Shown here: one piece after another, positions 9,261 to 18,445 of the stretch | Position numbering within the stretch: position 1 is the first letter of the stretch | Layout: every line of letters begins with the position of its first letter | NCBI RefSeq assembly: GCF_001546115.1 | Contig: NZ_KQ955208.1 | Span: forward strand, 562,929-626,928 | Source: Paracoccus aminovorans | GTDB taxonomy: Bacteria; Pseudomonadota; Alphaproteobacteria; Rhodobacterales; Rhodobacteraceae | Length of the DNA stretch: 64,000 nt | Direction of reading: 5' to 3' | The notes under the pieces: generated by a model | What the model was told of the DNA's origin: nothing | The model's input: the letters and a program-made list of their open reading frames with translations, nothing else | Databases searched by the model: none | Position numbers and translations under genes: made by a program

Positions 9261-9334
9261 CGGGTTCCTCTCGATTCCGTGACCACGCCGGGGTCCGGGC
9301 TTTGGATGCGGCAATTAACCCTTTGCGTCAATCG

Positions 9335-11500
9335 TCAATCGGTCGAATGCGTCAATGCCGGAACGTCGCGCGCGCCCGCCTTGCCCCGCCCCGAAAGTGA
9401 CGGATTTTCCATGAAGAATTTGTGACAGCTGAACAGGTCTTCCTTGCCCGCCGGCAGATAGCGCAGATAGCGCCCGTCGGGCTGCAGAAGCCAGCTCTGC
9501 GCCTCGTCGGCCATGTTCGCCGCCATGATCTGGCTGGTGATCTGCGCCTTGACCGTCTCGTTGAAGCATTCGATCAGCGTCTCGACCCGGCGCGACAGAT
9601 TGCGCCCCATCCAGTCGGCCGAGCTGATGAAGACCCGCGCCCGTTTCGAGGGCAAGGCATGGCCGTTGCCGAAGCAGACGATGCGGGAATGTTCCAGGAA
9701 ACGCCCGACGATCGACTTGACGCGGATGTTTTCCGACAGGCCGACGATGCCGGGCCGAAGCCCGCAGATGCCGCGCACCACCAGGTTGATCCTGACCCCG
9801 GCCTGGCTTGCGGCGTAAAGCGCCTCGATCACGTCCTTCTCGATCAGGCTGTTCATCTTGGCCCAGATCTCGGCCGGCCGGCCGCGGCGGGCGAATTCGG
9901 CCTCGCGCGCGATCAGGGTCAAGAGCGTTTCCTTCAGGTCGATGGGCGAGATCGCCATGTTCTCCAGCCCGTCGGGCTGCACGTAGCCGGACAGGAAATT
10001 GAACACCTTGGAGGCATCGCGCCCCAGCGCCGGATCGCAGGTGAACAGCGACAGGTCGGTATAGATCCGCGCGGTGATCGGGTGGTAGTTGCCGGTGCCG
10101 AAATGGCTGTAGGTGACCAGCTGGTCGCCCTCGCGCCGAACCACGGTGCTGATCTTGGCGTGGGTCTTGTATTGCATGAAGCCGTAGACGACATGCGCCC
10201 CGGCGCGTTCCAGCCGGCGGCTCTGGCGGATGTTCGCGGCCTCGTCGAAACGGGCCTTCAGCTCGACCAGCGCGGTGACCGACTTGCCGGCCTCGGCCGC
10301 CTCGCAGAGCGCATCCACGATGGGGCTGTCGCGCGAGGTGCGATAGAGCGTCTGCTTGATCGCCAGCACGTTCGGATCGCGCGCCGCCTGCGCCAGGAAC
10401 CGCACCACCATGTCGAAGGTCTCATAGGGGTGGTGCAGCAGCATGTCCTTTTGCCGGATGGCCGCGAACATGTCGCCGTCATGGTCCTGCACCCGCTCGG
10501 GCACGCGCGGGGTGAAGGCCGGCCATTGCAGGTCGCGGCGCCCGTCCAGCACCAGCTCGCGCAGGTCGGCCATGCCCAGCAGGCCCTCGACCTCGATCAC
10601 CTCCTCGGGGTCGACGTCGAGTTCCTCCATGATGAGGCGACGCAGCCGGTCGGGCGCGCCGGCGGTGATCTTGAGCCGGATGACGCTGCCGCGCCGGCGC
10701 CGCTTCAGCGCCGTCTCGAATTCGCGCACCAGATCCTCGGCCTCTTCCTCGACCTCCAGATCGCTGTCGCGCAGCACGCGGAAGGCGCAATGGCCGATGT
10801 CGCGATAGCCGGGGAACAGGCTCGGCAGGTGCATCAGCAGCAGGTCTTCCAGCCGCAGGAAACGCTTGCCGCCGGGCAGCGGCACGAAGCGGGCGATCTG
10901 CTGCGGGATCGGCAGCAGCGCCTGCATCTGCTGGCCGCCGCTTTCCCGCGCCAGCTCCAGCGCCAGCGAAAAGCCGGTGTTGGGGATGAAGGGGAACGGG
11001 TGCGCCGGGTCGATGGCCAGGGGCGACAGCACCGGAAACACCTGCTCCATGAAGTGGCGGCGCAGGAATTCCTCTTCGGCGCGGGTGATGCGCGAGCGCG
11101 ACAGGATGGTGATCTCGGCCTGCTCCATCTCGCGGCGCAGACCGTTCCAGACCGATTGCTGCGCGCCCATCAGCCGGCGGGCGTCGGCATTGACCAGCGC
11201 CAGCTGCTCGGCCGGCGTCAGCCCGTCGTCGGAAAGCGTGCTGTTGCCCTCGCGCACCAGCTCGCGCAGGCCGGCGACGCGGACGGTGTAGAATTCGTCG
11301 AGATTGGTGGCCGAGATCGACAGGAAGCGCAGCCGTTCCAGCAGCGGCACGCGCGGGTTCCTGGCCTCGTCCAGCACGCGCCAGTTGAAAGCCAGCCAGC
11401 TGATCTCGCGGTTGAAGAAGCGGGCCGGGCCTTCGGGCGTGCCCTCGGGCAGCAGACGCGGCGTGGGAAAGGGGAACTTCAGGAAATCGGCCTGGGTCAT
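9335..11500 (-). CDS. ppk: polyphosphate kinase 1
   Basis: PPK1 polymerises ATP gamma-phosphate into polyphosphate and can work in reverse. The 721-residue protein has the N-terminal PPK_N domain ([17 protein letters not shown]), the middle domain, and two phospholipase-D-like catalytic domains. The autophosphorylated histidine is H447 in KTHAKIS and the second catalytic histidine is H604 in LEHSRI. Length is typical. It sits between hdaA and ppx, an arrangement common in alphaproteobacteria. Confidence 0.96.
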   Translation of the reverse strand: MTQADFLKFPFPTPRLLPEGTPEGPARFFNREISWLAFNWRVLDEARNPRVPLLERLRFLSISATNLDEFYTVRVAGLRELVREGNSTLSDDGLTPAEQLALVNADARRLMGAQQSVWNGLRREMEQAEITILSRSRITRAEEEFLRRHFMEQVFPVLSPLAIDPAHPFPFIPNTGFSLALELARESGGQQMQALLPIPQQIARFVPLPGGKRFLRLEDLLLMHLPSLFPGYRDIGHCAFRVLRDSDLEVEEEAEDLVREFETALKRRRRGSVIRLKITAGAPDRLRRLIMEELDVDPEEVIEVEGLLGMADLRELVLDGRRDLQWPAFTPRVPERVQDHDGDMFAAIRQKDMLLHHPYETFDMVVRFLAQAARDPNVLAIKQTLYRTSRDSPIVDALCEAAEAGKSVTALVELKARFDEAANIRQSRRLERAGAHVVYGFMQYKTHAKISTVVRREGDQLVTYSHFGTGNYHPITARIYTDLSLFTCDPALGRDASKVFNFLSGYVQPDGLENMAISPIDLKETLLTLIAREAEFARRGRPAEIWAKMNSLIEKDVIEALYAASQAGVRINLVVRGICGLRPGIVGLSENIRVKSIVGRFLEHSRIVCFGNGHALPSKRARVFISSADWMGRNLSRRVETLIECFNETVKAQITSQIMAANMADEAQSWLLQPDGRYLRYLPAGKEDLFSCHKFFMENPSLSGRGKAGARDVPALTHSTD

Positions 11501-11527
11501 GGGAAAACTGCTGCTGGGATGAAGGGA

Positions 11528-12217
11528 TCATGCGTCGGCGGGGGCGAGCTTGTCCAGAAGCTCGGCCGCCAGGCGCCGGGTGATGGCGCGGCGCCCGGCC
11601 AGCGATTCGCGGTCGATGGCCGCGACCAGCCGGCGCGCAAGGTCGAGGTCGCGCTCCATGCGCAGCGAGAGCCAGTCGATCACCTCGGGCGGGGCTTGCA
11701 GCTGGCGGTCGGCGAACAGCTTGACCAGCACCGCCGGCAGCAGCGCATCGTCGGGCGGGCCCAGCAGCGCCTGCGCCGCCGTCTCCAGCCGCGAGCGCAG
11801 GTCCGGCAGGCGCAGCCCCCAGTCGCGCGGCGCGGCGCGGGCCGAGATCAGCAGCAAGGCCTGCCGGGCGCCGGCCAGGTTCCACAGGTGGAACAGCCCC
11901 TGCTCGGCCTCGGGCTGGCCGCCGATCTCCTCGGCATCCTCGATGACCAGCGCGCCGGCCTCGGGCACCAGCTCGTCGGCATTGGCCGGGGTCAGGGTCC
12001 AGGCCTGGGTGACGTGGGCACCATGCTCGGCTGCCCAGACGCCCGCCAGATGCGTCTTGCCGGCGCCCGGGCCGCCGATCAGCAGCAGCCGGCCCTGCGG
12101 CCAGCGCGCCGGCGCGTCGAGCATCGCCCGCGCGTCCCGGTTGGCGCCGGTGGTCAGGAAATCCGCGCGCGACAGCGCGGGCGGGATCGTCAGATCCAGG
12201 GCAAGCTGGCGGGCCAA
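11528..12217 (-). CDS. hdaA: DnaA-related regulatory protein, HdaA type
   Basis: The 229-residue protein resembles the AAA+ and helical lid parts of DnaA without its DNA-binding domain IV. It opens with a likely clamp-binding motif (QLALDL) and has a Walker A GGPGAGKT and a sensor region LRLPDLRSRL. HdaA/Hda works with the loaded beta-clamp to stimulate ATP hydrolysis by DnaA after initiation. The Walker B is ALVIEDAEE, less canonical than in Hda. It starts 3 nt after the upstream transporter stop, so the two are translationally coupled. Confidence 0.88.
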   Translation of the reverse strand: MARQLALDLTIPPALSRADFLTTGANRDARAMLDAPARWPQGRLLLIGGPGAGKTHLAGVWAAEHGAHVTQAWTLTPANADELVPEAGALVIEDAEEIGGQPEAEQGLFHLWNLAGARQALLLISARAAPRDWGLRLPDLRSRLETAAQALLGPPDDALLPAVLVKLFADRQLQAPPEVIDWLSLRMERDLDLARRLVAAIDRESLAGRRAITRRLAAELLDKLAPADA

Positions 12218-12220
12218 GGA

Positions 12221-13549
12221 TCAGCCGTCCTTCCGGCTCTGCTCTCGCGCCTCGCGCGCGGCCAACCGGGCCTCGGCATGCAACTCGACCGGCGAGGGCG
12301 GGCCTTCCGGGCCGATGTCGGGCAGCCTCTCGCGCTCGGCGCGCTCCTGGCGCTCCTCGACCAGCTCGGCCAGTTCCTCGTCGCGTTGGATCTCGGCCAC
12401 GCGCACGTCATGGGACAGCTGCGCCAGGCGGCGGATATGGGCGGTGGTGCCGCGCGGCACCAGCTCGATCAGCGTCGGCGGCGGCGGCGGCGCCGGCACC
12501 TCGCGCCCGGTATAAAGCGCGCTTTCCCGGTAACGGCCGGCGGCAAAGCGCACCAGCACGCCCAGGGCCGCGGCCAGCGGCACCGCGACCAGCAGGCCGA
12601 CGAAGCCGAACAGCGTGCCGAAGACGGTCAGCGCCAGCATCAGCCAGACCGGGTGCAACCCGACCGAGGTGCCGACGATCTTGGGTTGCAGGAAATTGCC
12701 CTCGATGAACTGGCCGACGACGAAGATCGCCACGACGGCGGCGATCCAGACCGGCTCGCCCCAGAAGCTGAACAGCGCCACCCCGATGGCGGTGGCGCCG
12801 CCGATCAGCACGCCGACATAGGGGATGAAGGACAGCGAGGCCGCGATGACCCCGATGGCCACGCCGAAGGGCAGGCCCACCAGCCCCAGGCCGATGGAAT
12901 AGAACGTGCCCAGGATCAGGATCACCATGCCCTGCCCGCGCACGAAGCCCGACAGCGCCTTGTCGATGTCGCGCGCCAGCGTGCGCAGGGTGTCGGCATG
13001 ATCGCGCGGCAGCAGCTCGTCCAGCCGCGTCACCATATTGTCCCAGTCCAGCAGCAGGTAGAAGGCCACCACCGGCACGATGACGACCAGCGCCAGCAGG
13101 CTGAACACGCCCACGACCGAGCCGAGCACGGTCGACAGCACCATCATGCCGCTTTCGCTGATCTTCTTGCCGGCATCGGTCAGGGCGGTGTTGATGGTGC
13201 TGCCCTCGGCGAAGACCTGGGGAAAGCGGCTGGTCAGGAACTGCTGCAACTGCGCCACCATGTCGGGTGCGGTATTGATCAGCTGCGTGGTCTGCTTGAC
13301 CAGCACCGGCACCAGCATCAGCATCACCGCCACCATGATCAGGATCGCGGCCAGGGTGATGACCACCACCGCCAGGGTGCGCGACAGGCCCAGCCGCTCC
13401 AGCCGGTCGGCCAGCGGGTCCAGCAGATAGGCGACGGCGGCGCCCAGGATGAAGGGCATCATGGCATTGCCCAGCGCCCAGAGCGCCAGCAGCAGCACCA
13501 CCAGCGCCGCCCCCCAATACCAGACCTGTTTCTGCGCCGGCAGTCGCAT
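12221..13549 (-). CDS. AI-2E/PerM-family membrane transporter
   Basis: This 442-residue protein has about eight predicted membrane segments, beginning [19 protein letters not shown], and the family's long central soluble segment between about residues 70 and 150. The C-terminal 80 residues are charged and cytoplasmic (many Glu/Arg). Family members include TqsA, PerM and Na+/H+ exchangers; the substrate here is not predictable. PerM-hdaA pairing is frequent in proteobacteria. It is divergent from proS across about 120 bp. Confidence 0.85.
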   Translation of the reverse strand: MRLPAQKQVWYWGAALVVLLLALWALGNAMMPFILGAAVAYLLDPLADRLERLGLSRTLAVVVITLAAILIMVAVMLMLVPVLVKQTTQLINTAPDMVAQLQQFLTSRFPQVFAEGSTINTALTDAGKKISESGMMVLSTVLGSVVGVFSLLALVVIVPVVAFYLLLDWDNMVTRLDELLPRDHADTLRTLARDIDKALSGFVRGQGMVILILGTFYSIGLGLVGLPFGVAIGVIAASLSFIPYVGVLIGGATAIGVALFSFWGEPVWIAAVVAIFVVGQFIEGNFLQPKIVGTSVGLHPVWLMLALTVFGTLFGFVGLLVAVPLAAALGVLVRFAAGRYRESALYTGREVPAPPPPPTLIELVPRGTTAHIRRLAQLSHDVRVAEIQRDEELAELVEERQERAERERLPDIGPEGPPSPVELHAEARLAAREAREQSRKDG

Positions 13550-13670
13550 CCGCTCTCTCCTGTCGCGAGTCAGGCCCTATGTGGAACGTCGCGCGCGCGC
13601 ATGCAAGGAAGGGCGTTGCCCCACCCTGCGCTCTGCGCTAACTCGGGCCGGCCATCATGAGGATTTCGCC

Positions 13671-15023
13671 ATGCGTCTCACGCGCTATTTCATGCCCGTT
13701 CTGAAGGAAGACCCCAAGGAGGCGCAGATCGTCAGCCACCGGCTGATGCTGCGGGCGGGCATGATCAAGCAGCAGGCGGCGGGCATCTATTCCTGGCTGC
13801 CGCTGGGCTTCAAGGTGCTGAACAACATCCAGAAGATCGTGCATGAGGAGCAGGCCCGCGCCGGCCATATCGCCATGCTGATGCCGACGCTGCAATCGGC
13901 CGACCTGTGGCGCGAAAGCGGCCGCTATGACGATTACGGCGAGGAAATGCTGCGCATCAAGGACCGCCACAAGCGCGACCTGCTCTATGGGCCCACGAAT
14001 GAGGAGATGATCACCGACATCTTCCGGTCGCATGTGAACAGCTACAAGGACCTGCCGCTGACGCTGTATCACATCCAGTGGAAGTTCCGCGACGAGATCC
14101 GCCCGCGCTTCGGCGTCATGCGCGGCCGCGAGTTCCTGATGAAGGACGGCTACACCTTCGACCTGACCAAGGAAGACGCGCTGCACGCCTATAACCGGCA
14201 CCTGGTCAGCTATCTGCGCAGCTATGAGCGCATGGGCCTGCAGGCGATCCCGATGCGCGCCGATGGCGGCCCGATCGGCGGCGACTATACCCACGAATTC
14301 CTGGTGCTGGCCGAGACCGGCGAATCGGAGGTCTTCTACGACAGCGAGATCACCGACCTGAAATTCGGCAGCCGCGCCATCGACTACGACAGCGTCGAAC
14401 AATGCCAGGCGGTGCTCGAGGAATTCACCAGCCGCTATGCCCGCACCGACGAGACCCATGACGAGGCGCTGTTCAACCAGATCCCCGACGAGCGCCGGCG
14501 TTCCGCGCGCGGCATCGAGGTCGGCCAGATCTTCTATTTCGGCACCAAGTATTCCGAGCCGATGGGCGCCACCGTCGTCGGCCCCGACGGCGCCCGCGTG
14601 CCGGTCCACATGGGCAGCCACGGCATCGGCGTCTCGCGCCTGCTGGGCGCCATCATCGAGGCCAGCCACGACGACAAGGGCATCATCTGGCCCGAGGGCG
14701 TGACCCCGTTCCATGTCGGCATCGTCAACCTGAAGCAGGGCGACGCCTCGACCGACAGCGCCTGCGAGGCGCTTTACGCCGAGTTGAAGGCGCAGGGCTT
14801 CGATCCGCTCTATGACGACCGCGACGAGCGCGCGGGGGCGAAATTCGCCACCATGGATCTGATCGGCCTGCCCTGGCGCATCACCGTCGGCCCGCGCGGC
14901 CTGGCGGCGAACAAGGTCGAGCTGACCTCGCGCAAGACCGGAGAATCGGTCGAGATGTCGCCGCAAGAGGCGGTGGCGCGGCTGAAGGAGATCTATCAGC
15001 CGGTCTTCGACGCGGCGCTGTGA
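13671..15023 (+). CDS. proS: prolyl-tRNA synthetase
   Basis: ProRS charges tRNA-Pro with proline. The 450-residue protein is the short alphaproteobacterial form, with class II motifs 1-3 (for instance [18 protein letters not shown]) and the C-terminal anticodon-binding domain ([11 protein letters not shown]). It lacks the large editing insertion of the E. coli type. The start at 13671 begins [15 protein letters not shown], the conserved N-terminus; GAGGA lies 11 nt before it. Confidence 0.96.
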   Translation: MRLTRYFMPVLKEDPKEAQIVSHRLMLRAGMIKQQAAGIYSWLPLGFKVLNNIQKIVHEEQARAGHIAMLMPTLQSADLWRESGRYDDYGEEMLRIKDRHKRDLLYGPTNEEMITDIFRSHVNSYKDLPLTLYHIQWKFRDEIRPRFGVMRGREFLMKDGYTFDLTKEDALHAYNRHLVSYLRSYERMGLQAIPMRADGGPIGGDYTHEFLVLAETGESEVFYDSEITDLKFGSRAIDYDSVEQCQAVLEEFTSRYARTDETHDEALFNQIPDERRRSARGIEVGQIFYFGTKYSEPMGATVVGPDGARVPVHMGSHGIGVSRLLGAIIEASHDDKGIIWPEGVTPFHVGIVNLKQGDASTDSACEALYAELKAQGFDPLYDDRDERAGAKFATMDLIGLPWRITVGPRGLAANKVELTSRKTGESVEMSPQEAVARLKEIYQPVFDAAL

Positions 15024-15054
15024 AACCCAGGCGGCCATGCCGGTGGCGCGGCCG

Positions 15055-15072
15055 CATGAGTATTTGTAAAAC
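15055..15072 (+). repeat. dispersed GTATTTG repeat, copy 1
   Basis: CATGAGTATTTGTAAAAC shares its core with four other sites in this window (15119-15144, 15168-15192, 42487-42502, 42537-42552). All lie in intergenic spacers close after a gene end. Confidence 0.5.
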
Positions 15073-15118
15073 GGTGAAAGCGGGCGCCGGGCAGAACGAT
15101 CTTGGGCGCTGCCTGCGT

Positions 15119-15192
15119 CTTCTTTGCTCTGGAAAATACCCATGGGACAGCGAAACTGGCACGGTCGCATGGGTATTTGCAGAGCAAAGAAG
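15119..15192. repeat. long inverted repeat between proS and gmd
   Basis: Arms at 15119-15144 and 15168-15192 are near-perfect reverse complements (24 of 25 pairs plus one extra A) around a 23-nt loop. Each arm contains the dispersed AATACCCATG / CATGGGTATTT core and the outer CTTCTTTGCTCTG segment. The structure could form a hairpin of more than 20 bp and terminate the proS transcript, or represent two converging copies of a small repeat. It ends 17 nt before gmd. Confidence 0.7.
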
Positions 15193-15209
15193 CCGGGCCA
15201 GGAGGATGC

Positions 15210-16334
15210 ATGGTGAAGAAGGCGCTCATCACCGGGGTCACCGGGCAGGACGGTTCCTATCTGGCCGAGTTCCTGCTGGAGCAGGGCTACGAGGTGCATG
15301 GCATCAAGCGCCGCGCCTCGTCCTTCAACACCCAGCGGGTCGATCACATCTTCCAGGACCCGCATGAGGCGGGCTCGCGCTTCTTCCTGCATTACGGCGA
15401 CCTGACGGACAGCTCGAACCTGACCCGGATCATGGCCGAGGTGCGCCCGGACGAGGTCTATAACCTCGGCGCGCAATCGCATGTCGCGGTCAGCTTCGAG
15501 GCGCCGGAATATACCGCCGATGTGGACGGGCTGGGGGCGCTGCGCCTGCTGGAGGCAATCCGCTTCCTGGGGCTGGAGAAGGCGACGCGCTATTACCAGG
15601 CCTCGAGTTCCGAGCTTTACGGCCTGGTGCGCGAAAGCCCGCAGACCGAGCGCACGCCGTTTCATCCCCGCTCGCCCTATGCGGTGGCCAAGCTCTATGC
15701 CTATTGGATCGCGGTGAACTATCGCGAGGCCTATGGCATCTTCGCCTGCAACGGCATCCTGTTCAACCACGAGAGCCCGCGCCGGGGCGAGACCTTCGTC
15801 ACCCGCAAGATCACCCGCGGCCTGGCGAATATCGCCCAGGGGCTGGAGAAATGCCTGTATATGGGCAATCTGGATGCCTTGCGCGACTGGGGCCATGCGC
15901 GGGACTATGTGCGCATGCAATGGCTGATGCTGCAATGCGACACGCCGGACGATTACGTCATTGCCACCGGCGAGCAGCACTCCGTGCGCCAGTTCCTGAT
16001 CTGGGCGGCCGAGGAGCTGGGCGTGGCGCTGGAGTTCCGCGGCGCGGGCGTCGATGAAGTGGCGGTGGTCGCCTCGGTCACGGGCGAGCTGGCGCCGGCG
16101 CTGCGGGTCGGCGACGTGGTGATGCGGGTCGATCCGAAATATTTCCGCCCGGCCGAGGTGCAGAGCCTGCTCGGCGATGCCGCCAAGGCGCATCAGCGGC
16201 TGGGCTGGCGGCCCGAGACCGGGCTGCGCGCGATGATCGCCGAGATGGTCGCGGCCGACCTGCATGTCGCGCGCGGCCAGTCGCTGCTGGCGCGGCATGG
16301 CATGGCCGCGCCGGTCGCGCGCGAGGATCGCTGA
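15210..16334 (+). CDS. gmd: GDP-mannose 4,6-dehydratase
   Basis: Gmd converts GDP-D-mannose to GDP-4-keto-6-deoxymannose, the branch point for fucose, colitose, perosamine and rhamnose nucleotides. The 374-residue SDR has the NADP-binding GVTGQDG loop at residues 9-15, the [13 protein letters not shown] segment, and the catalytic YxxxK in [13 protein letters not shown]. An SD GGAGG lies 5 nt before the ATG at 15210. It opens the polysaccharide cluster; the next two genes follow with a 0-nt gap and a 4-nt overlap. Confidence 0.94.
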   Translation: MVKKALITGVTGQDGSYLAEFLLEQGYEVHGIKRRASSFNTQRVDHIFQDPHEAGSRFFLHYGDLTDSSNLTRIMAEVRPDEVYNLGAQSHVAVSFEAPEYTADVDGLGALRLLEAIRFLGLEKATRYYQASSSELYGLVRESPQTERTPFHPRSPYAVAKLYAYWIAVNYREAYGIFACNGILFNHESPRRGETFVTRKITRGLANIAQGLEKCLYMGNLDALRDWGHARDYVRMQWLMLQCDTPDDYVIATGEQHSVRQFLIWAAEELGVALEFRGAGVDEVAVVASVTGELAPALRVGDVVMRVDPKYFRPAEVQSLLGDAAKAHQRLGWRPETGLRAMIAEMVAADLHVARGQSLLARHGMAAPVAREDR

Positions 16335-17258
16335 ATGGCCCGGCTGCTGGTCACAGGCGCGGGTGGCATGGTCGGGCGCAACCTGCTGGCGCATCCCGGC
16401 ATCGCCGCCTGGCAGGTCATGGCGCCTGCGCGCGCCGAGCTGGATCTGTGCGACGCCGTGGCCACGCGCGACTGGCTGATGCGCCATCGTCCCGATGCCG
16501 TGGTCCATGCCGCGGGCCGCGTCGGCGGCATCCAGGCCAATATGGCCGAGCCGCTGCGTTTCCTCGACGAAAACGCCCGCATCGGCCTGAACCTGGTCGC
16601 CGCCTGCCGCGCGGCGCGGGTGCCGGTGCTGATCAACCTCGGCTCCAGCTGCGTCTATCCCAAGGACCTGGGCCGCGACTTGTCCGAGGCGCAGATCCTG
16701 ACCGGCCCCCTGGAACCCACCAACGAAGGCTATGCCCTGGCCAAGATCATGGCCATGCGCGCCGTCGACTATGCCTGCCGCGAGGATCCGACCCTGCTGT
16801 GGCGCACGCTGGTGCCCTGCAACCTCTACGGCCCACATGACAGCTTCGACCCGGCGCGCTCGCATCTGCTGGCAGCGGTGATCCACAAGCTGCATCGCGC
16901 CCGCGTCGAGGGCGCGGCCGAGGTCGAGATCTGGGGCGACGGCGAGGCGCGGCGCGAATTCATGTATGCCCCCGACCTGGCCGAGGCGATCCTGCGCGCG
17001 CTGGCCGATCCGGGGCGGCTGCCGCCAGTGATGAATGTCGGTCCCGGCCAGGATCACAGCATCAACGACTATTATCGCATCGCCGCCGAGGTGATCGGCT
17101 GGCGCGGCCGCTTCCGCCACGACCTGACGCGCCCGGTGGGGATGCGGCAGAAGCTCATGTCGGTCGCGCGGCAAAGCGCATGGGGCTGGGCGCCCTCGAC
17201 CCCGCTGCGCGACGGCATCGCCGCGACCTATGCCCATTACCGGGAGCATCACGCATGA
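16335..17258 (+). CDS. GDP-L-fucose synthase-like epimerase/reductase (WcaG or ColC type)
   Basis: The 307-residue SDR has the GAGGMVG cofactor loop at residues 8-14 and the S-Y-K set in SSCVYPK and Y133-ALA-K137. C106 and the histidine of SHLL match the acid/base pair of GDP-fucose synthase. These enzymes epimerise and reduce a 4-keto sugar using NADPH. ColC, the GDP-colitose synthase, is a close relative. The neighbouring ColD-like gene makes the ColC role at least as likely as fucose synthesis. It begins directly after the gmd stop. Confidence 0.85.
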   Translation: MARLLVTGAGGMVGRNLLAHPGIAAWQVMAPARAELDLCDAVATRDWLMRHRPDAVVHAAGRVGGIQANMAEPLRFLDENARIGLNLVAACRAARVPVLINLGSSCVYPKDLGRDLSEAQILTGPLEPTNEGYALAKIMAMRAVDYACREDPTLLWRTLVPCNLYGPHDSFDPARSHLLAAVIHKLHRARVEGAAEVEIWGDGEARREFMYAPDLAEAILRALADPGRLPPVMNVGPGQDHSINDYYRIAAEVIGWRGRFRHDLTRPVGMRQKLMSVARQSAWGWAPSTPLRDGIAATYAHYREHHA

Positions 17259-18424
17259 GCCGTTTTCCCCTTGCCACCTCGAGCTGGGATCAGGCCGAGC
17301 GCGACGCGCTGCAACGGGTCATCGATTCGGACCGTTTCTCGATGGGCGCCGAGGTCGCGGCTTTCGAGGCGGAATTCGCCCGCTTCACCGGCAGCCGCCA
17401 TGCGGTGATGGTGAACTCGGGCTCTTCGGCGAACCTGGCGATGGTGGCGGCGCTGCGCCATACGGCGAACCCGGACCTGCGGCTGATGCCCGGGGACGAG
17501 GTGATCGTGCCGGCCGTGTCCTGGTCCACGACCTTCTTCCCGCTGCACCAATACGGGCTGCACCTGAAATTCGTCGATATCGACCGCGATACGCTGAACT
17601 ACGACCTCGCGGCGCTGGAAAGCGCGGTGACGGAGCGGACGCGGGCGATCATGGCGGTGAACCTCTTGGGCAACCCGAACGACTTCGACGCGATCCGCGC
17701 CATCATCGGCAGCCGCCGCATCGTGCTGATCGAGGACAATTGCGAATCGATGGGCGCGACATTCGCCGGCCGGCAGACAGGCACCTTCGGGGTGATGGGG
17801 ACGTTCTCGACCTTCTTCTCGCATCATATCTCGACCATGGAGGGGGGGCTGGTCGTTACCGACGACGAGGAGCTTTACCATATCCTGCTGGCGTTGCGCG
17901 CGCATGGCTGGACCCGGAACCTGCCGAAATTCAATCGCTTGACCGGCGAGAAAAGCAACGATCCCTTCGAGGAAAGCTTCCGCTTCGTGCTGCCCGGCTA
18001 CAACCTGCGCCCGCTGGAGATGTCGGGCGCGCTGGGGCGGGCGCAGCTGGCAAAGCTGCCGGGGCTGATCGCGGGACGGCGCCGGAATGGCGCGCTCTGG
18101 CAGCAGGCCATGGCGGATCATCCGCTGTTCCGCATCCAGGCCGAGACCGGTGCAAGCAGCTGGTTCGGCTTTTCGCTGGTGCTGCGGCCGGAAACCGGCC
18201 TGACCCGGCGCGCGGTGCTGGACCGGCTCGAGGCCCTGGGCTTCGAGACCCGGCCCATCGTCAGCGGCGATTTCACCCGCAACCCGGTGCTGGGGCTGAT
18301 GGATCACAGCCTGCACGGGCCGATGACCCATGCCGCCGAGATCGACCTTAACGGTTTCTTCATCGGCAATCACCATTATGACATCAGCGAGGCGATCGGG
18401 ATTCTGGCCGAATTCCGCGGCTGA
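17255..18424 (+). CDS. PLP-dependent sugar 3-dehydratase, ColD-like (DegT/DnrJ/EryC1 family)
   Basis: The 389-residue protein has the fold and length of DegT-family sugar aminotransferases. Where these carry the PLP-binding lysine it reads FSHHISTMEGG, with H190 at the lysine position. Lys-to-His replacement is the hallmark of the 3-dehydratases ColD (GDP-4-keto-6-deoxymannose-3-dehydratase) and the CDP-sugar E1 enzyme. With gmd upstream the substrate would be GDP-4-keto-6-deoxymannose, giving the 3,6-dideoxy precursor of colitose. It overlaps the preceding gene by 4 nt (ATGA). A true aminotransferase is unlikely without the lysine. Confidence 0.82.
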   Translation: MSRFPLATSSWDQAERDALQRVIDSDRFSMGAEVAAFEAEFARFTGSRHAVMVNSGSSANLAMVAALRHTANPDLRLMPGDEVIVPAVSWSTTFFPLHQYGLHLKFVDIDRDTLNYDLAALESAVTERTRAIMAVNLLGNPNDFDAIRAIIGSRRIVLIEDNCESMGATFAGRQTGTFGVMGTFSTFFSHHISTMEGGLVVTDDEELYHILLALRAHGWTRNLPKFNRLTGEKSNDPFEESFRFVLPGYNLRPLEMSGALGRAQLAKLPGLIAGRRRNGALWQQAMADHPLFRIQAETGASSWFGFSLVLRPETGLTRRAVLDRLEALGFETRPIVSGDFTRNPVLGLMDHSLHGPMTHAAEIDLNGFFIGNHHYDISEAIGILAEFRG

Positions 18425-18445
18425 TCGCGCGACAAGGCGGGGCGG

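Noticed and set aside
9422..13660. Plus-strand open frame of about 1,400 codons across ppk, hdaA and the PerM-like gene
   Set aside because: It is the antisense shadow of three well-supported minus-strand genes; its composition is low-complexity (His, Gln, Arg) and has no domain pattern.
15102..15209. Possible 36-residue N-terminal extension of gmd
   Set aside because: It is encoded by the inverted repeat, and the conserved Gmd start with a good SD lies at 15210.
17255..18424. GDP-perosamine synthase as the identity of the DegT-family gene
   Set aside because: That enzyme needs the Schiff-base lysine, which is histidine here.
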